From NCBI RefSeq assembly GCF_024679095.1, contig NC_066522.1, forward strand, positions 12,616,253-12,680,252: a DNA stretch of 64,000 nt, given 5' to 3'. This DNA comes from Eriocheir sinensis (Eukaryota; Arthropoda; Malacostraca; Decapoda; Varunidae). Position 1 is the first letter of the stretch. The number at the start of each line of letters is the position of its first letter. Below the pieces are notes generated by a model. The model was given only the letters and a program-made list of their open reading frames with translations. It was not told the origin of the DNA and did not search any database. Made by a program: the position numbers and the translations under genes. This document shows positions 51,774 to 59,746 of this stretch, piece after piece.

Positions 51774-53313
51774 GTTTGCTTGCTTGCTAGGGGCTAAAGG
51801 GTTTTGTGCTCCCCACCTTGATACAGACTAACTAATGCTTATTGTTATTGGTTTATGTATACAACTGTGATTTACAAGGTTAGAGATGTGGGTGCTTGTT
51901 GGTGCTTAGCAGGTCATGTATTCAGGTACTTATTTATTTGTAACATGAACAGGCATGAATGTAGCCCATACACCTTACAGGTGTGGTGTGTGAAAGTGGT
52001 GGCAGTAGTGGTGGTGGCAGTGGAGGAGGGATTGGAAGCAGTCAGCTGGGCACTGGGTCTGGTGCCAGTGTTGGTAGCTCTACCACAACTGCTCCTGAAG
52101 TCACCACTATTGTTTACAACTTTCATGATGATGCCGTGCCATTTGTCACGCGGGTTCCCACCTTCCCAGTCACTTTGAAACGCTTCAAGCAACATCTACC
52201 CAAGAAGGGCAACTACAGGTAAACTTTTGCTTTATTCCTGGAATGAAACTGCTACCATAATTTATCAAGCGATATAGTTCAATCAATTGTCTAACTTTTT
52301 TTTGGCTGTGTATTTGCTTTCTTTCTCCAATTTAACATAGACTCTCCAGTCCTTCTTCAGTTCCCCTAACACACATGAATAACATTCTTCAGACTTTATT
52401 AAACTAACTTTTGTGTGGGATTTCATAGAATAACACTTAAATGTTTACTGTTATGAAGAAAATATTTGATCAAGGAATACTATATACAGTATGCTCTTGC
52501 TAATATGTGTCATTGCTGACTGAAAAATGCTGTTATGAGCAAAATTGTTTGTGTGATATTGAAGTCAATTTAGAAATTGGTGCCCCAACCCTAAGAATTT
52601 TACCCCTTTTTCTCAGTGAATTCTCCCTTAAACATTTTAGTTGAGATAAATGAAGGTTATTTGATAATTTAAGCAAAGCCTCTGAAGCCTCTATAACTAC
52701 TGGCTATAGAGGTGAAACTACCACAGCAGCAAAGTCTGAGGATTGAGAATTTCTAAGCTAGTGGGTGACCTGGCTGCTACCAAGGATAATAAACAATAAT
52801 GCAATGCATCAAGTCTTCATCTGTGACTCCTGACCCACATGTAACTAGAAGATACCGTGCACAATGGCCAAACTGCATGAATGGTCATCTTATGCAGATC
52901 AGTGTAGTGAATTATCAGGATACCACTCAGTGCTGTGCTTGCATTTGGGTCAGGAGTCACAGATGACTCTACTGAATTGCTGACTTACAGGACTCATTAC
53001 CACTACCAATCATTATTCCATAGATATTAAAAATCATTGAGAAATAAATTTATGGGAGCCTTTTTATCTGTCATGTTAACATATCCATTATATTCTATTT
53101 CAGCAATCATTTCACATTCCTCAAGAAATATTTTTGGAATGTAAGAAACACTGCTCTTAATAAATTTGACATTACTCTCTTTCTCTTTCCAGATTCTTTT
53201 TCAAGAAGCATTGCGAGGAGTTTGGTTTGATCAATGAAGAGATCACTGAGGATTCTGTTGACCTTCCTCTCTTTGAAGGCAAAATATTTGCACAAATTAG
53301 GAAGGCAGATTGA
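29540..53313 (+). CDS. Axin: Axin, scaffold of the beta-catenin destruction complex (16 coding exons, 1,051 aa)
   Basis: Axin is a cytoplasmic scaffold that binds APC, GSK3, CK1 and beta-catenin so that beta-catenin is phosphorylated and degraded; it is a negative regulator of Wnt signalling. Joining exons 29540-29652, 29978-30099, 30402-30790, 30910-31208, 33018-33179, 36841-37144, 37337-37463, 38208-38359, 38955-39188, 40157-40286, 40778-40934, 44470-44616, 50301-50549, 50646-50857, 51981-52218 and 53193-53313 gives one uninterrupted frame with all junctions in phase. Domains: tankyrase motif about 57-64, RGS about 115-231, GSK3-binding about 426-463, beta-catenin-binding about 500-513, His-rich 557-634, DIX about 974-1051. 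It is longer than human AXIN1 (862 aa), mainly through Gly/Ser/His-rich linkers. Family assignment is essentially certain; an alternative upstream first coding exon cannot be excluded. Confidence 0.95.
29978..30099 (+). CDS. Axin: Axin exon 2: tankyrase-binding motif
   Basis: Encodes residues 38-78, including RPPVPGEE at about 57-64. This is identical to the segment in the human AXIN1 N-terminus bound by tankyrase ankyrin repeats, the site that controls Axin turnover through poly-ADP-ribosylation. The acceptor is TTTCAGCAG, a tandem NAGNAG that allows inclusion or loss of one Ser codon in frame. The second human-type tankyrase segment is not evident in the following Gly-rich sequence. Confidence 0.9.
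30297..30375. repeat. (GT)n(GA)n compound microsatellite in Axin intron 2
   Basis: A GT run to 30328 continues directly into a GA run to 30375. It ends about 26 bp upstream of the acceptor of the RGS exon, so it occupies the usual branch-point zone. Confidence 0.97.
30402..30790 (+). CDS. Axin: Axin exon 3: Gly-rich linker and most of the RGS domain
   Basis: Encodes residues 79-208. After a Gly/Ser-rich stretch, [15 protein letters not shown] at 113-127 starts the RGS domain, which continues through [30 protein letters not shown] and [12 protein letters not shown]. In Axin this RGS fold binds the SAMP repeats of APC and is not a typical G-alpha GAP. The exon ends in phase 0 at GAG|GTGTGT. 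Confidence 0.96.
30910..31208 (+). CDS. Axin: Axin exon 4: end of RGS domain and linker
   Basis: Encodes residues 209-307. [14 protein letters not shown] completes the last RGS helix. Then comes a Ser/Pro/Gly linker and [13 protein letters not shown], matching the LPTLNEDEEW-like motif after the RGS domain in other Axins. Intron 3 is only 119 bp. Confidence 0.94.
31317..31502. repeat. Paired (CA)n microsatellites in Axin intron 4
   Basis: CA runs at about 31318-31386 and 31447-31502 are separated by 60 bp of unique sequence. They start about 110 bp downstream of the exon 4 donor. Confidence 0.97.
31505..33017. other. Remainder of Axin intron 4, no further feature seen
   Basis: AT-rich intronic DNA ending in the TTATGTTCTAG acceptor of exon 5. 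Short open frames here show no recognisable content. Confidence 0.6.
33018..33179 (+). CDS. Axin: Axin exon 5: conserved serine block
   Basis: Encodes residues 308-361, with [10 protein letters not shown] and [22 protein letters not shown]. The latter matches the conserved QSLSSDADTLSLTDSSV segment of vertebrate Axins, a Ser-rich region preceding the GSK3-binding part. The 162-nt exon keeps frame if skipped. The acceptor ends CTAG and the donor is GTGAGT. Confidence 0.92.
33180..35659. other. Axin intron 5, left part
   Basis: AT-rich intron without coding signal. A (GT)n run lies at about 34875-34908 after a TTTA-repeat stretch. Sequence 34590-34800 is unrecognised. Confidence 0.5.
35662..36726. 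mobile_element. Tc1/mariner-like non-autonomous element with long inverted arms, TA target duplication
   Basis: Both ends read CTAAAGTYGGTTTCATT on their own strand and are flanked by TA (35660-35661 and 36727-36728). The left arm (to about 35945) and the right arm (from about 36415) are imperfect reverse complements over roughly 285-310 bp. As a sign of this, opposite-strand frames at 35802-36053 and 36426-36608 encode related peptides ([14 protein letters not shown] and [14 protein letters not shown]). No transposase is present. The centre contains a tRNA-like SINE. The right end lies about 114 bp upstream of Axin exon 6. Confidence 0.85.
35948..36190 (+). mobile_element. tRNA-like SINE (family C) between the arms of the foldback element
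   Basis: A box A-like TTGGCCGACTCGGTAAGGAG and a box B GGTTCAATCCC lie about 40 bp apart, after about 70 bp of leader. The outer ends (GTATATGTAGTGCGGCGACG and, on the other strand, GTATATATGTAATGCCCCGACG) are near-complementary, so this central block may itself be a captured element with short inverted ends. No poly(A). Confidence 0.6.
36841..37144 (+). CDS. Axin: Axin exon 6: GSK3-binding region
   Basis: Encodes residues 362-463. After [20 protein letters not shown], the C-terminal stretch [20 protein letters not shown] continuing [18 protein letters not shown] corresponds to the amphipathic GSK3-binding helix of vertebrate Axin (PQKFAEELIHRLEAVQRTR). The exon must end at GAG|GTTGGT for the frame to continue; the alternative GT three bases on leads to an immediate stop. 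This donor is weak (T at +3). Confidence 0.93.
37337..37463 (+). CDS. Axin: Axin exon 7: start of beta-catenin-binding region
   Basis: Encodes residues 464-505, with [17 protein letters not shown] leading into the beta-catenin-binding helix that is completed in exon 8. Acceptor TCTTCCAG, donor GTAAGT, ending one base into a codon. Confidence 0.92.
38208..38359 (+). CDS. Axin: Axin exon 8: beta-catenin-binding helix
   Basis: Encodes residues 506-556. With exon 7 it gives [13 protein letters not shown], which matches the ILDEHVQRVL core of the beta-catenin-binding helix of AXIN1, followed by a Pro/Ser-rich [13 protein letters not shown] segment with several proline-directed phosphorylation candidates. 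Ends in phase 0 at AAG|GTACCC. Confidence 0.94.
38955..39188 (+). CDS. Axin: Axin exon 9: His-rich segment
   Basis: Encodes residues 557-634. The central part is a run of HxxGH-type repeats ([20 protein letters not shown]), then [15 protein letters not shown]1 also has a His cluster C-terminal to the beta-catenin site, here expanded. The exon is 234 nt, phase 0 at both ends, so it could be skipped without a frameshift. A GT/GC-rich microsatellite-like stretch precedes it at 38863-38945. Confidence 0.9.
40157..40286 (+). CDS. Axin: Axin exon 10
   Basis: Encodes residues 635-677: [19 protein letters not shown] and [21 protein letters not shown] Ser/Asp/Tyr-rich region between the beta-catenin and DIX parts. 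Acceptor CCTACAG, donor GTCTGT, one base into a codon. Confidence 0.9.
40390..40620 (+). mobile_element. CR1-like LINE 3'-ORF remnant in Axin intron 10
   Basis: Broken frames read [18 protein letters not shown], then [11 protein letters not shown] and [25 protein letters not shown] pieces. This is the typical end of CR1-family ORFs (RGHxxKL ... VVxxWNxLP ... FKxxLD). Two stops interrupt it. A fragment of the same tail ([12 protein letters not shown]) occurs at about 38410-38450 in intron 8. Confidence 0.7.
40778..40934 (+). CDS. Axin: Axin exon 11
   Basis: Encodes residues 678-729: Gly/Ser/Arg-rich ([20 protein letters not shown]) followed by [20 protein letters not shown]. Likely disordered; serine density offers many kinase sites. 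Frame is forced by both neighbours. Confidence 0.9.
41507..41612. repeat. 36-bp minisatellite, three copies, in Axin intron 11
   Basis: GAAATGGATCARTAGAGGAG plus AGGGGGTGCTGCCAGT repeats three times with one substitution between the first and second units; the third unit is truncated near its end. As a multiple of 3 it stays open on both strands. Confidence 0.95.
41950..42135 (+). mobile_element. LINE reverse transcriptase fragment (active-site region)
   Basis: Translated pieces read [17 protein letters not shown], then [19 protein letters not shown] and [18 protein letters not shown]. This is the FADDTVL ... EF...C.RR.L.VN..K ... FERRE block of CR1/Jockey-type RTs, with FADD changed to IADD. 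Contains a stop. Confidence 0.7.
42600..42753 (+). mobile_element. Tigger/pogo-type transposase N-terminal helix-turn-helix fragment
   Basis: [31 protein letters not shown] resembles in layout the CENP-B/psq-like HTH of Tigger transposases, where a K-I-ECxxGxSNxxVGRxFGIxKSTV pattern is typical. No DDE catalytic part follows. A short piece only; the element boundaries are not visible. Confidence 0.55.
42900..43805 (+). mobile_element. Two overlapping RT fragments of one LINE family
   Basis: The segment [14 protein letters not shown] ... IPVKIVGSF occurs near 43015-43160 and again near 43630-43790. The second copy is preceded by [24 protein letters not shown] and a QDCNNY-like piece at about 43270. 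All are parts of the conserved fingers/palm region of the RT found also at 17.2 kb. Multiple stops. A local duplication, or two insertions of the same family. Confidence 0.7.
43805..44469. other. End of Axin intron 11, nothing further seen
   Basis: AT-rich intron ending in the pyrimidine-rich acceptor CCTTTTTCAG before exon 12. No recognised repeat or open frame. Confidence 0.5.
44470..44616 (+). CDS. Axin: Axin exon 12
   Basis: Encodes residues 730-778: [11 protein letters not shown] may correspond to the conserved QWIIEGEKE-like helix of vertebrate Axins, then a Ser/Thr-rich tail ([17 protein letters not shown]). At 147 nt with matching phases (2/2) it is skippable in frame. Both splice sites fit (TTTTTCAG; AG|GTGACT). 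Confidence 0.85.
44617..46370. other. Axin intron 12, left part
   Basis: No supported gene. A (GT)n(AT)n microsatellite lies at 45658-45710, followed by GATA repeats. Open frames at 45039-45456 have no recognisable content. Confidence 0.5.
46375..46575 (+). mobile_element. LINE C-terminal fragment
   Basis: Translates piecewise as RWFGYVE, then [20 protein letters not shown] and NNLWGW. This is the RWFGHVxRM ... GRPKxTW ... DL motif string that ends many CR1/RTE-like ORFs. A stop follows RWFGYVE. No target duplication found. Confidence 0.65.
46902..48828 (+). mobile_element. hAT transposon (GTF2IRD2/ZBED5-like) with 8-bp target duplication, in Axin intron 12
   Basis: Perfect 8-bp duplication ACTTAAAT at 46894-46901 and 48829-48836 brackets terminal inverted repeats CAGGGGCGGGCAA and, reversed, CAGGGGCAGACAA. 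An 8-bp duplication and CAGGGG ends are diagnostic of hAT elements. The 1,927-bp body encodes a broken hAT transposase on the + strand, followed by an AATAAA at 48706-48711. It inserted in the same orientation as Axin. Confidence 0.95.
47121..48691 (+). pseudogene. Broken hAT transposase (GTF2IRD2-like)
   Basis: Three frame segments are collinear with GTF2IRD2/ZBED5-type transposases. The first (from ATG 47121) holds LALDESTD, the first catalytic Asp region, and VTTNGARAM, where the expected Asp of TTDGA is Asn, then [12 protein letters not shown] frameshift near 47790-47805 leads to [14 protein letters not shown] and [13 protein letters not shown] at 48198 replaces a sense codon (Trp in relatives). 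A second frameshift near 48310 leads to the C-terminal dimerisation region with CEQLLSKMK and [10 protein letters not shown]. The N-terminal BED zinc finger is not visible. Inactive, but with little divergence in the segments that remain. Confidence 0.88.
48840..49480. other. Axin intron 12, between transposons
   Basis: No coding signal. A piece at about 49230-49320 (CATCCCTTGCAATACAATCAAG and similar) has the look of a degraded terminal repeat of a Tigger-type MITE, but I cannot delimit it. Confidence 0.4.
49485..49870 (+). mobile_element. LINE 3' end in Axin intron 12
   Basis: One frame reads [12 protein letters not shown], then, after a shift, [23 protein letters not shown] and a hydrophobic tail. 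LWNSLP ... FKRRV ... EIDLSFGLSFF is a recurrent terminal ORF sequence of decapod LINEs (recalled, not searched). The 3' end is T-rich, then CCTTGCTGTAAAAA. Confidence 0.65.
50301..50549 (+). CDS. Axin: Axin exon 13: Gly/Ser-rich linker
   Basis: Encodes residues 779-861: [19 protein letters not shown] and further Gly/Ser repeats, then [20 protein letters not shown] with a second small His cluster. Low complexity, probably disordered. 249 nt and frame-preserving. The following intron is only 96 bp. Confidence 0.88.
50646..50857 (+). CDS. Axin: Axin exon 14: Ser/Gly/His repeat linker
   Basis: Encodes residues 862-932. A run of SxGHS units ([20 protein letters not shown]) comes from an imperfect GGTCACAGC nucleotide repeat. 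It ends [15 protein letters not shown]. Frame is fixed by the splice phases on both sides. Confidence 0.88.
50858..51980. other. Axin intron 14 with (CT)n tract
   Basis: AT-rich intron containing a (CT)26 run at 51719-51770. No coding or element signal otherwise. Confidence 0.6.
51981..52218 (+). CDS. Axin: Axin exon 15: Gly/Ser linker and first part of the DIX domain
   Basis: Encodes residues 933-1011. After a Gly/Ser stretch, [19 protein letters not shown] begins the DIX domain and [18 protein letters not shown] continues it. This matches the IVVAYYF ... PIPYRT ... TLGQFKELLTKKGSYR pattern of human AXIN1. DIX domains polymerise head-to-tail and bind Dishevelled DIX domains. Confidence 0.95.
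52817..52966. mobile_element. 150-bp element with 21-bp perfect inverted ends (Axin intron 15)
   Basis: TCATCTGTGACTCCTGACCC at the left is matched by its exact reverse complement ending at 52966 (21 bp with the next A). The interior of about 108 bp is unrelated. Consistent with a small MITE; no clear target duplication is seen and the superfamily is unknown. Confidence 0.6.
53193..53313 (+). CDS. Axin: Axin exon 16: end of DIX domain and stop
   Basis: Encodes residues 1012-1051: [20 protein letters not shown], then [16 protein letters not shown] and TGA at 53311-53313. Human AXIN1 ends YYFKKVSDEFDCG ... VLPVFEEKIIGKVEKVD, the same length and pattern, so the C-terminus is complete. Confidence 0.96.
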
Positions 53314-55465
53314 AAGTAAGGCACTGGAGTGTGTTATTAACAAAGATATACTATTGTGTATGGTGGCTTTTGTTCCCACCAACAAAACAGAATCCTTATT
53401 CCTTACTACTAGGAAGTGTGACGGACATTTATGGCATTGAGGGCCCCGGTGGGTTCAGCCGGAGGGCTGTAGATGGAAGGGGACCACCGGGGAAGCTGAG
53501 ACTTTGCAGTGTTTGCTGGTCCAGCAGTGATGGAGCCTTGCAGCAGATAGGCTTAATATCTTACCTCAATTTAGAGATATAATGTGTGAAGATGTGGCCA
53601 TAAACAGCATGTGTGGGGTGCAGCAGGACCTCCCAGTGGCAGCAGTTCCCATTACTGTTAAGCAGCAATATGTCGTTGCTGCCACCCTACACCATCTTGA
53701 CTCCACCCACAATACAGCAAGCCAATGCTGTTGCACATTTCCTTGGAATTGGTTAAGTCATACCTCTCCATCAACAAGGAAGTGTTTTGTACAGAGGTCA
53801 AGAAGGCAGAGTCAAACTAGTCAAGAAGTTGGTGATAGGAAGTGCTTTTAGGACAGTCAAGAGTATGATCTCTCTCCTAATTACAAAGTGTCCCTCAAAA
53901 TCTGGCCTTGAGAACTGCTGCCACCAGGACCTGCAAATTGCTCTGCACTCAGTCCGTATTGGCAACTCTTTTTACCTTTGGTGCTACTTGTGTAGAGGCT
54001 CTGAGGGGTGTACAAGGCCTCTCTCACAGTCCACACCACACCCAGCATAGACATTCTCTCACTGCTAATAGTACAAGTTGGAGCCAACATTTGTATAAGC
54101 CTTCAGTCCTTAACACTGAGGAGCATATTGCTCAGCATTTCTGAGGAACCCAGAGTTATGTCAACTGAAGTGTACAGTCAGCTGGCCCTGGAGTACATCC
54201 CCCACAGCCTCTACCCACCATCCACTAGTAATGGAACTATACTAATGAAATATACCAACTGTTCTGTGCTATTTGAACCCCACTCATATGGGGTTATATT
54301 GGATTTTTAAAATTAGTTTTACTAAAGAAATTTTGGAGTATGTACAAAGTGTGGGGTGTGGCGGGCAGTGGAGGAGCCACACACCGCCGTGTTACCACCG
54401 GGCCTCAGCCTCAGCCGTGCCTCCCTTCACCTGTAATTGTTATGTTTATTATCCTTATTTGATCCATTTTGTTGATGTCTCAGGTATGCCTTCTATTCTT
54501 ATGTAGACTCTTTACAAACAGTATAATAATGTTGATCATTTTGTGTAACTAGGTCTTGTTTAATGTCAAACTTCTTGTTTAGTCATGTCTGCCAAGGTTG
54601 GAGTGCCTGTTAAAATTAACCATTATCAGCATCACTGAGTATCTTTCATATTAAGAGAGGATTATGAATGTATTATACAATATTTCTTGGGTTTGGCTTA
54701 GTTTTGATTTTGTTGCATAACCTTATTTTGCCTCCTGTAGTGTTCATTATTTTAGTAACACTTGTTTGTGCAGCATAGTTGTGTTTGTGGAGACTGACTC
54801 AGCCCTGGCTATCGGGGTTGACTCAGCCCAGCTTCTGGTGATCCTGCATCTGAGCTTTACCTAGTATCTCTCAGGACTCACTAGGGCTAAGCTAATGCCT
54901 AAAAATAATTTTATGAAGCTTGATTTTGCAATAGAAACAATTCATGCACTGTTTCTTCAAACTAAAGTTTGACAGTAGTGAAAGTAAACTTTATGACAGG
55001 TAGACAACCTGGCAGACAAGACTCAATAATTTACTTTACTTTTGGAGCTGCCATATTGTTTAAGAGGGGTATTAGTGCCCTGTTATCTCCTCTGATTGTG
55101 AAGGATTACTCTTGACACAAGAGCTTTCACACGTGGGATCTTTGTTGTGTGAGCCGCCCAGCCATAGGGCTAATGGCATTATCTTGCACTTCAGATAGGC
55201 CTACTATGTACATATGATTTTTTAATTAAACTCATTTTATAACTGGTGTTTCCATTCCATTACTTTGCAATACCAATATGATTGGAAACAATATTACCAT
55301 TGATAACTAGTTCTAACATAGGGGTCTATATGTCTGTGTTTTCTGGTGCTTGAGGGTTCTACATTTGGACATGGAGGATAACACTGCCTCTCTTGTTAAA
55401 TGGAATCGCACAGGGAGAAGTGACCACTGTTAATCATGACAGCAATGGCAATATCTGCGTATTCA
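53314..55465 (+). other. Probable Axin 3' UTR and downstream spacer
   Basis: GC-moderate sequence follows the stop for about 1 kb (for example GGGCCCCGGTGGGTTCAGCC at 53441), then AT-rich DNA. No clear AATAAA site near the stop was found, so the 3' end of the transcript is open. Open frames at 53310-54506 are unrecognised and probably UTR sequence. Confidence 0.4.
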
Positions 55466-55540
55466 GGTAGTCCTTGAGTAATGACCGGGGTTTGGTTCTG
55501 ACAATCAGGTCGTAAGTCGAAATTTCCAGTGAAAAATAAA
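55465..55540. mobile_element. Possible MITE terminus
   Basis: CAGGTAGTCCTTGAGTAATG and CGTAAGTCGAAATTT resemble the terminal repeats of Tigger/pogo-type MITEs, which often begin CAGTNGNCCCTCGxxTAACG. It directly abuts the inverted SINE A copy. The other end was not found. Confidence 0.3.
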
Positions 55541-55629
55541 ATTAAAATATTCAAATGTTCCCCTGTGGATAGAGCAGTGTTTACTTGCCTCCTGGGCTGG
55601 CCCCCCCCCTGGCACCCCCCACTGTTCTG

Positions 55630-55926
55630 CCTATGGCGCTGGTATGCTTTCTTGGTGGGGGGTCCATCTCATTATGGCACAGGCAAGTGTTTTATAGTGG
55701 TGCCATCTTGCTTGGCTCATGCTGTCCCCATGGAGCTCATTTTTCTTCTTTAGAGAGAATCTAAAGTCTGGGTAGATAGGTGGTCTTCAGGACAGAATGT
55801 GGGTAGTCTATGGCCTCTTGAGGATGCCTGATGACTGAAAATTGTCAGCATGAGCAAGAGTTGGACTCGTTCCTGGGTCCTCCTGGATGCTGTACCCACA
55901 CACTAACCACTCAGTTACTGCCTGCA
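55630..55926 (-). mobile_element. tRNA-derived SINE (family A, copy 2)
   Basis: On the minus strand it starts GCAGGCAGTAACTGAGTGGTTAGTG (box A region), then has CTGAAGACCACCTATC and ATGAGCCAAGCAAGATGGC, all shared with the copy at 17742-18080. It lacks a long poly(A); the tail side is C/G-rich and diverged. Opposite orientation to copy 1. Confidence 0.78.
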
Positions 55927-56003
55927 AACGCAAAACACCACACAAAGCTGTGCAATGTTACGCAATGGACTTCGTGGTGAGTACCCAATGGTAAAGAGAT
56001 ATT

Positions 56004-56516
56004 TTAACCCCTTCACTACGGCTGGGCCAAAATAGCGCCCCGCGCCATATCCGGGATCGCCGCATGTGCCAAACTTCAAATGTCGCTATTGAATATAACA
56101 AGTTTTCAGCCTTAAACTCAACATAATCATCATGTATTATATATGAAAACATGCAGAATTAAATGGTGCACATAAAGAAACTCACTACGGCCGGGCCAAA
56201 ACAGCACCCCGCGCCGTATCTGGGACCGCCGCGCACACTTAATTTCAAATGTTGCTATTGAACATAACAAGTTTTCAGCCATAAACTCAACATAATCATG
56301 ATCATAATCATGTATTATAAATGAAAACATGCAGAATTAAATGGTGCACATAAAGAAACATAAATTAATTGATAATTTTGAGACGTAAGCATAAATATAG
56401 AGATAAAACAACTCGTATATTGGCTAAAGCGAGCCATGACGCAGTATGCGTGTCCTCGGATATGGTACAAGGCACGCAAGGATGCAGTATATGTGTTCTC
56501 ATGTTGAAGGGGTTAA
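56004..56516. mobile_element. TTAA-flanked MITE (piggyBac-like) with internal duplication
   Basis: Ends are TTAA|CCCCTTCA and TGAAGGGG|TTAA, an 8-bp inverted repeat with the TTAA target site used by piggyBac elements. Inside, a 169-bp unit beginning CACTACGGCYGGGCC occurs at 56014-56182 and again from 56183 to about 56361. The two minus-strand open frames here are the two copies of the unit, not genes. No transposase. Confidence 0.8.
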
Positions 56517-56519
56517 TGA

Positions 56520-59500
56520 CAACATATTTGTAAGCAGTTTACATAAATTACAGTACAGTTTATAGTATGCAGAGCTGATGAATGATGCTATTTGTGATAT
56601 TTTATGTTGATTTTGGGTTGTCCTCATCAAAAACAGCAAAAAGTAGTCAGGGTCATGCCATAAAACAGCTTAAAACCATGAAAAATTAAGAAATGTAACA
56701 TCTTTTAGCTTACTGTCGCCTAGAAGTCAGTGTTTTGGGTAATTTTTTGTCGATTTGGGAAGCAAAATGGTCGTGTTGACTACCGGACTTTCTTGGATTG
56801 TAAGTGCGTATCAGAGTAAATCGTTTTCTCTTGACATATTTAGCAGAAACATATATATTGTTAGAGTAACTCATTTTGAGCTTTTTGATAGTTCAAATGT
56901 ACAGTCGCCCATAAGAGTGTTCGCTCACGCAATAACAGTTTATACGTGGCCCCCTCCTTACCAAAATTGCCAGTTCTGGACGTCGGTATACCCACTATAC
57001 CTCACCCACAACACTGTCAAACCACTTTCCAACCACCAACCACTTCAATTTCCACATCACGATCTCCAAAACCGCCTACAACATCCACACAAATAAAAAA
57101 ATAAAATAAAAATAAAAATAAAAATTGTACCCAGAATAATGGTTGCCAGGCTTGCCAGTTATGGCAACAAATGAAATATATTGGGTGGTCAGTATTCCCA
57201 AAGGATCAGTCTACTAGGGCACCATCACAGAAATCACCGTCGACACACTCCAGTGACGGGAAAGAATAATGCATTAAATACGTACGACATACATATCTTG
57301 ACGTTCAATGGTATTAAAAAATAATACGTACATCATACGTATCTGACGCTGTACGGGTCAATGGAAATGGTTTATTTGGTAAAGATTGTGTAAAATTGCA
57401 GTTTTTTTGTGGGTCTAGTAGCTTTTTCTGAGGGCAAGTTCTGAGTTTTCTCAACCAGAGGAGAATCCCCCCCAAGGGGGGAATTTGGATCACAGATTGG
57501 CACTCAACACATTTGGAATACTGATCTTTTAATTGCCTTCAAGCTCCCCATGGTGTCATAAAGCACAATATGCATCAGTTACTTGCTGCAAGCACCCTAT
57601 CATGCGATTTATGCTTTTGAGTCAGACAATCTTGGAAAAGGGGGAATGACATTCTGAAAAGGGTCCATTAGGACCACTATGCTAGTTGTAAGGCCTTTGA
57701 TTTCTTAAGTTGCAAAAAATTCCATGATAAATATAAGGCGGATATACATATGTATATATATTTTCTTTCATACAAATACAAATATAAACATATATTAAAA
57801 ATATTATATTTAAAGTCATAACTTTATGCAAGTGGAATATCACTCTAGCATAATGAAAACATCTATAATGAAAGTAACAACAGATTATTACAGACCAAAT
57901 ATTTTCCAAACTCACAGCACAACTCACTTTGTAGATTAGTATGACATGATAAAAATCATTTATTTCTCTTGCCAGCAAGTTCCTTCAAAACTTCTTGCTA
58001 TCTATGCACAGGCACAGGTAAACAATGAACCTACAAATACACAAATATTAAATATCACAGGCCAACTGTTAGTCTATCAGAACTGCAGTAATGCACTGCT
58101 ACCTCCGCTTACTTCAGAAGTGAGCCCCACATGACGGCCCCTGCTAGTGTGCTACATAGTTTCCTCAGACAGCTAAATAGAGTATGAAATAATTTTTTAA
58201 TCTATAATGAACAATACACAAAATTACTGTTCATGAAGAAAGATGTAGATTTAGGCAGCTATGGGAATTATAAATATCTGCAAATATCATGTTAAGATAA
58301 GAGGTAGATGGGATTATCTGCTCACTAATTTGGTTTGAAAAATATTCAGTATATCCACATCTGCCTTTTTTTCATTGTGAATATACTACAACTGCAATAT
58401 TTAATTTTACATTGAGGTTATAAAATGGCATAATGTTCACAACCTTAAACTCTTTCTCTTTTCCTACATGTAATGCTTGTGGTTCGTGGATACGGGTGAC
58501 ACTAAAATAAAGTTATTATGAATGTAAACTTACAGCTGACAAGATATTCATTAAAATTTCAAAATTCAACAACATAACTCTGATTCCAAAATGAGAAGAG
58601 AGAGATGTCACACCTGGACATTGGCACCTCTGACATCTCTGACATTAAGCACAAAATGGCTCATACAAGTTACTGAGACTGGAAATAATATTTTATTTAT
58701 AGCACAAACCTATATTTAAAGAGGTTTATTGTGTTCCATAACAAACATTTTAGGATGAAATTATTTCAAGCAGTCAGCGGTGGCTTGTTTTAAAACAAAA
58801 TGGATGACTTGCATATTTCGCAGAACATTAGAGGACACATATAAGTTCACTTTTTTAACAAACTTAAACTTAGAGTTACTTGCAAATATTTAACTTGATT
58901 CGGCATCACTACAGGGGATTCGAAGATAAATCAATGAACCACTCATTTATAAGGAAACATGATAAGTTTACATGCAGAATATACACTATACAGAAATCTA
59001 CGGTATACATGCAAGGTGCAACTCTCATCTGCTGGGCCCTTACTCCATGTACTTTGACTGCACTGATTGCCATCTAATTTTAAGGTGTGGTAATACTTAG
59101 TAATAATAGGAATCATATCTACAAAAGTATCAATTTTTTGTGCTAGTTTCAATAAAGCTGTTTATGCGTGAGCCATTTCATCTTCTAGTGATATCTTTTG
59201 CAATACCAGTTTTTTTGTATTGGTAATGTGTACCTCCAGTGGCTGTGTATACTCCATAGTATTTAATGGCTAGTAAAAATACTTAAAACTCTCATACAAG
59301 AATCACAGAGTATGTAAACACCGTAGATGATGCAACACAAACTAAATCGTACCATACTTTATAATGTGTTGACTTGGCCTCCGCATAAAGGCTGTAACTA
59401 AGCTCACCAAACATTGTTGTTGCCAGTCAAGAATAGACTTCCATGAATATGTTGCTCTTACCCTGGAAGAGCAGTGGAGGCTGTTGAAGGTTTATTATGA

Positions 59501-59709
59501 ACATAAAAAGGTCAACACAACAGAGAACTGAGGATTGAGAGAACACGAGCCTGGGGTTAGTAACACACAAATATTTTGAACAATATACCCTACTCATGGC
59601 ATTACATGTGACCAAACTGAAAAAATGGCAAGCTCAAGATATTTTTCAAGGAAGAAATACAAAGGACACTTGTTCAGATTAGAATTTCAACATAGCCATG
59701 AAGTGTGTC

Positions 59710-59746
<37 letters not shown>

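Noticed and set aside
53310..54506. Several 70-100 codon + strand frames downstream of Axin
   Set aside because: No recognisable domain, overlapping frames and immediate position after the stop fit 3' UTR better.
55958..56330. Pair of related small minus-strand proteins
   Set aside because: They are the two copies of the 169-bp core of the TTAA-flanked MITE.
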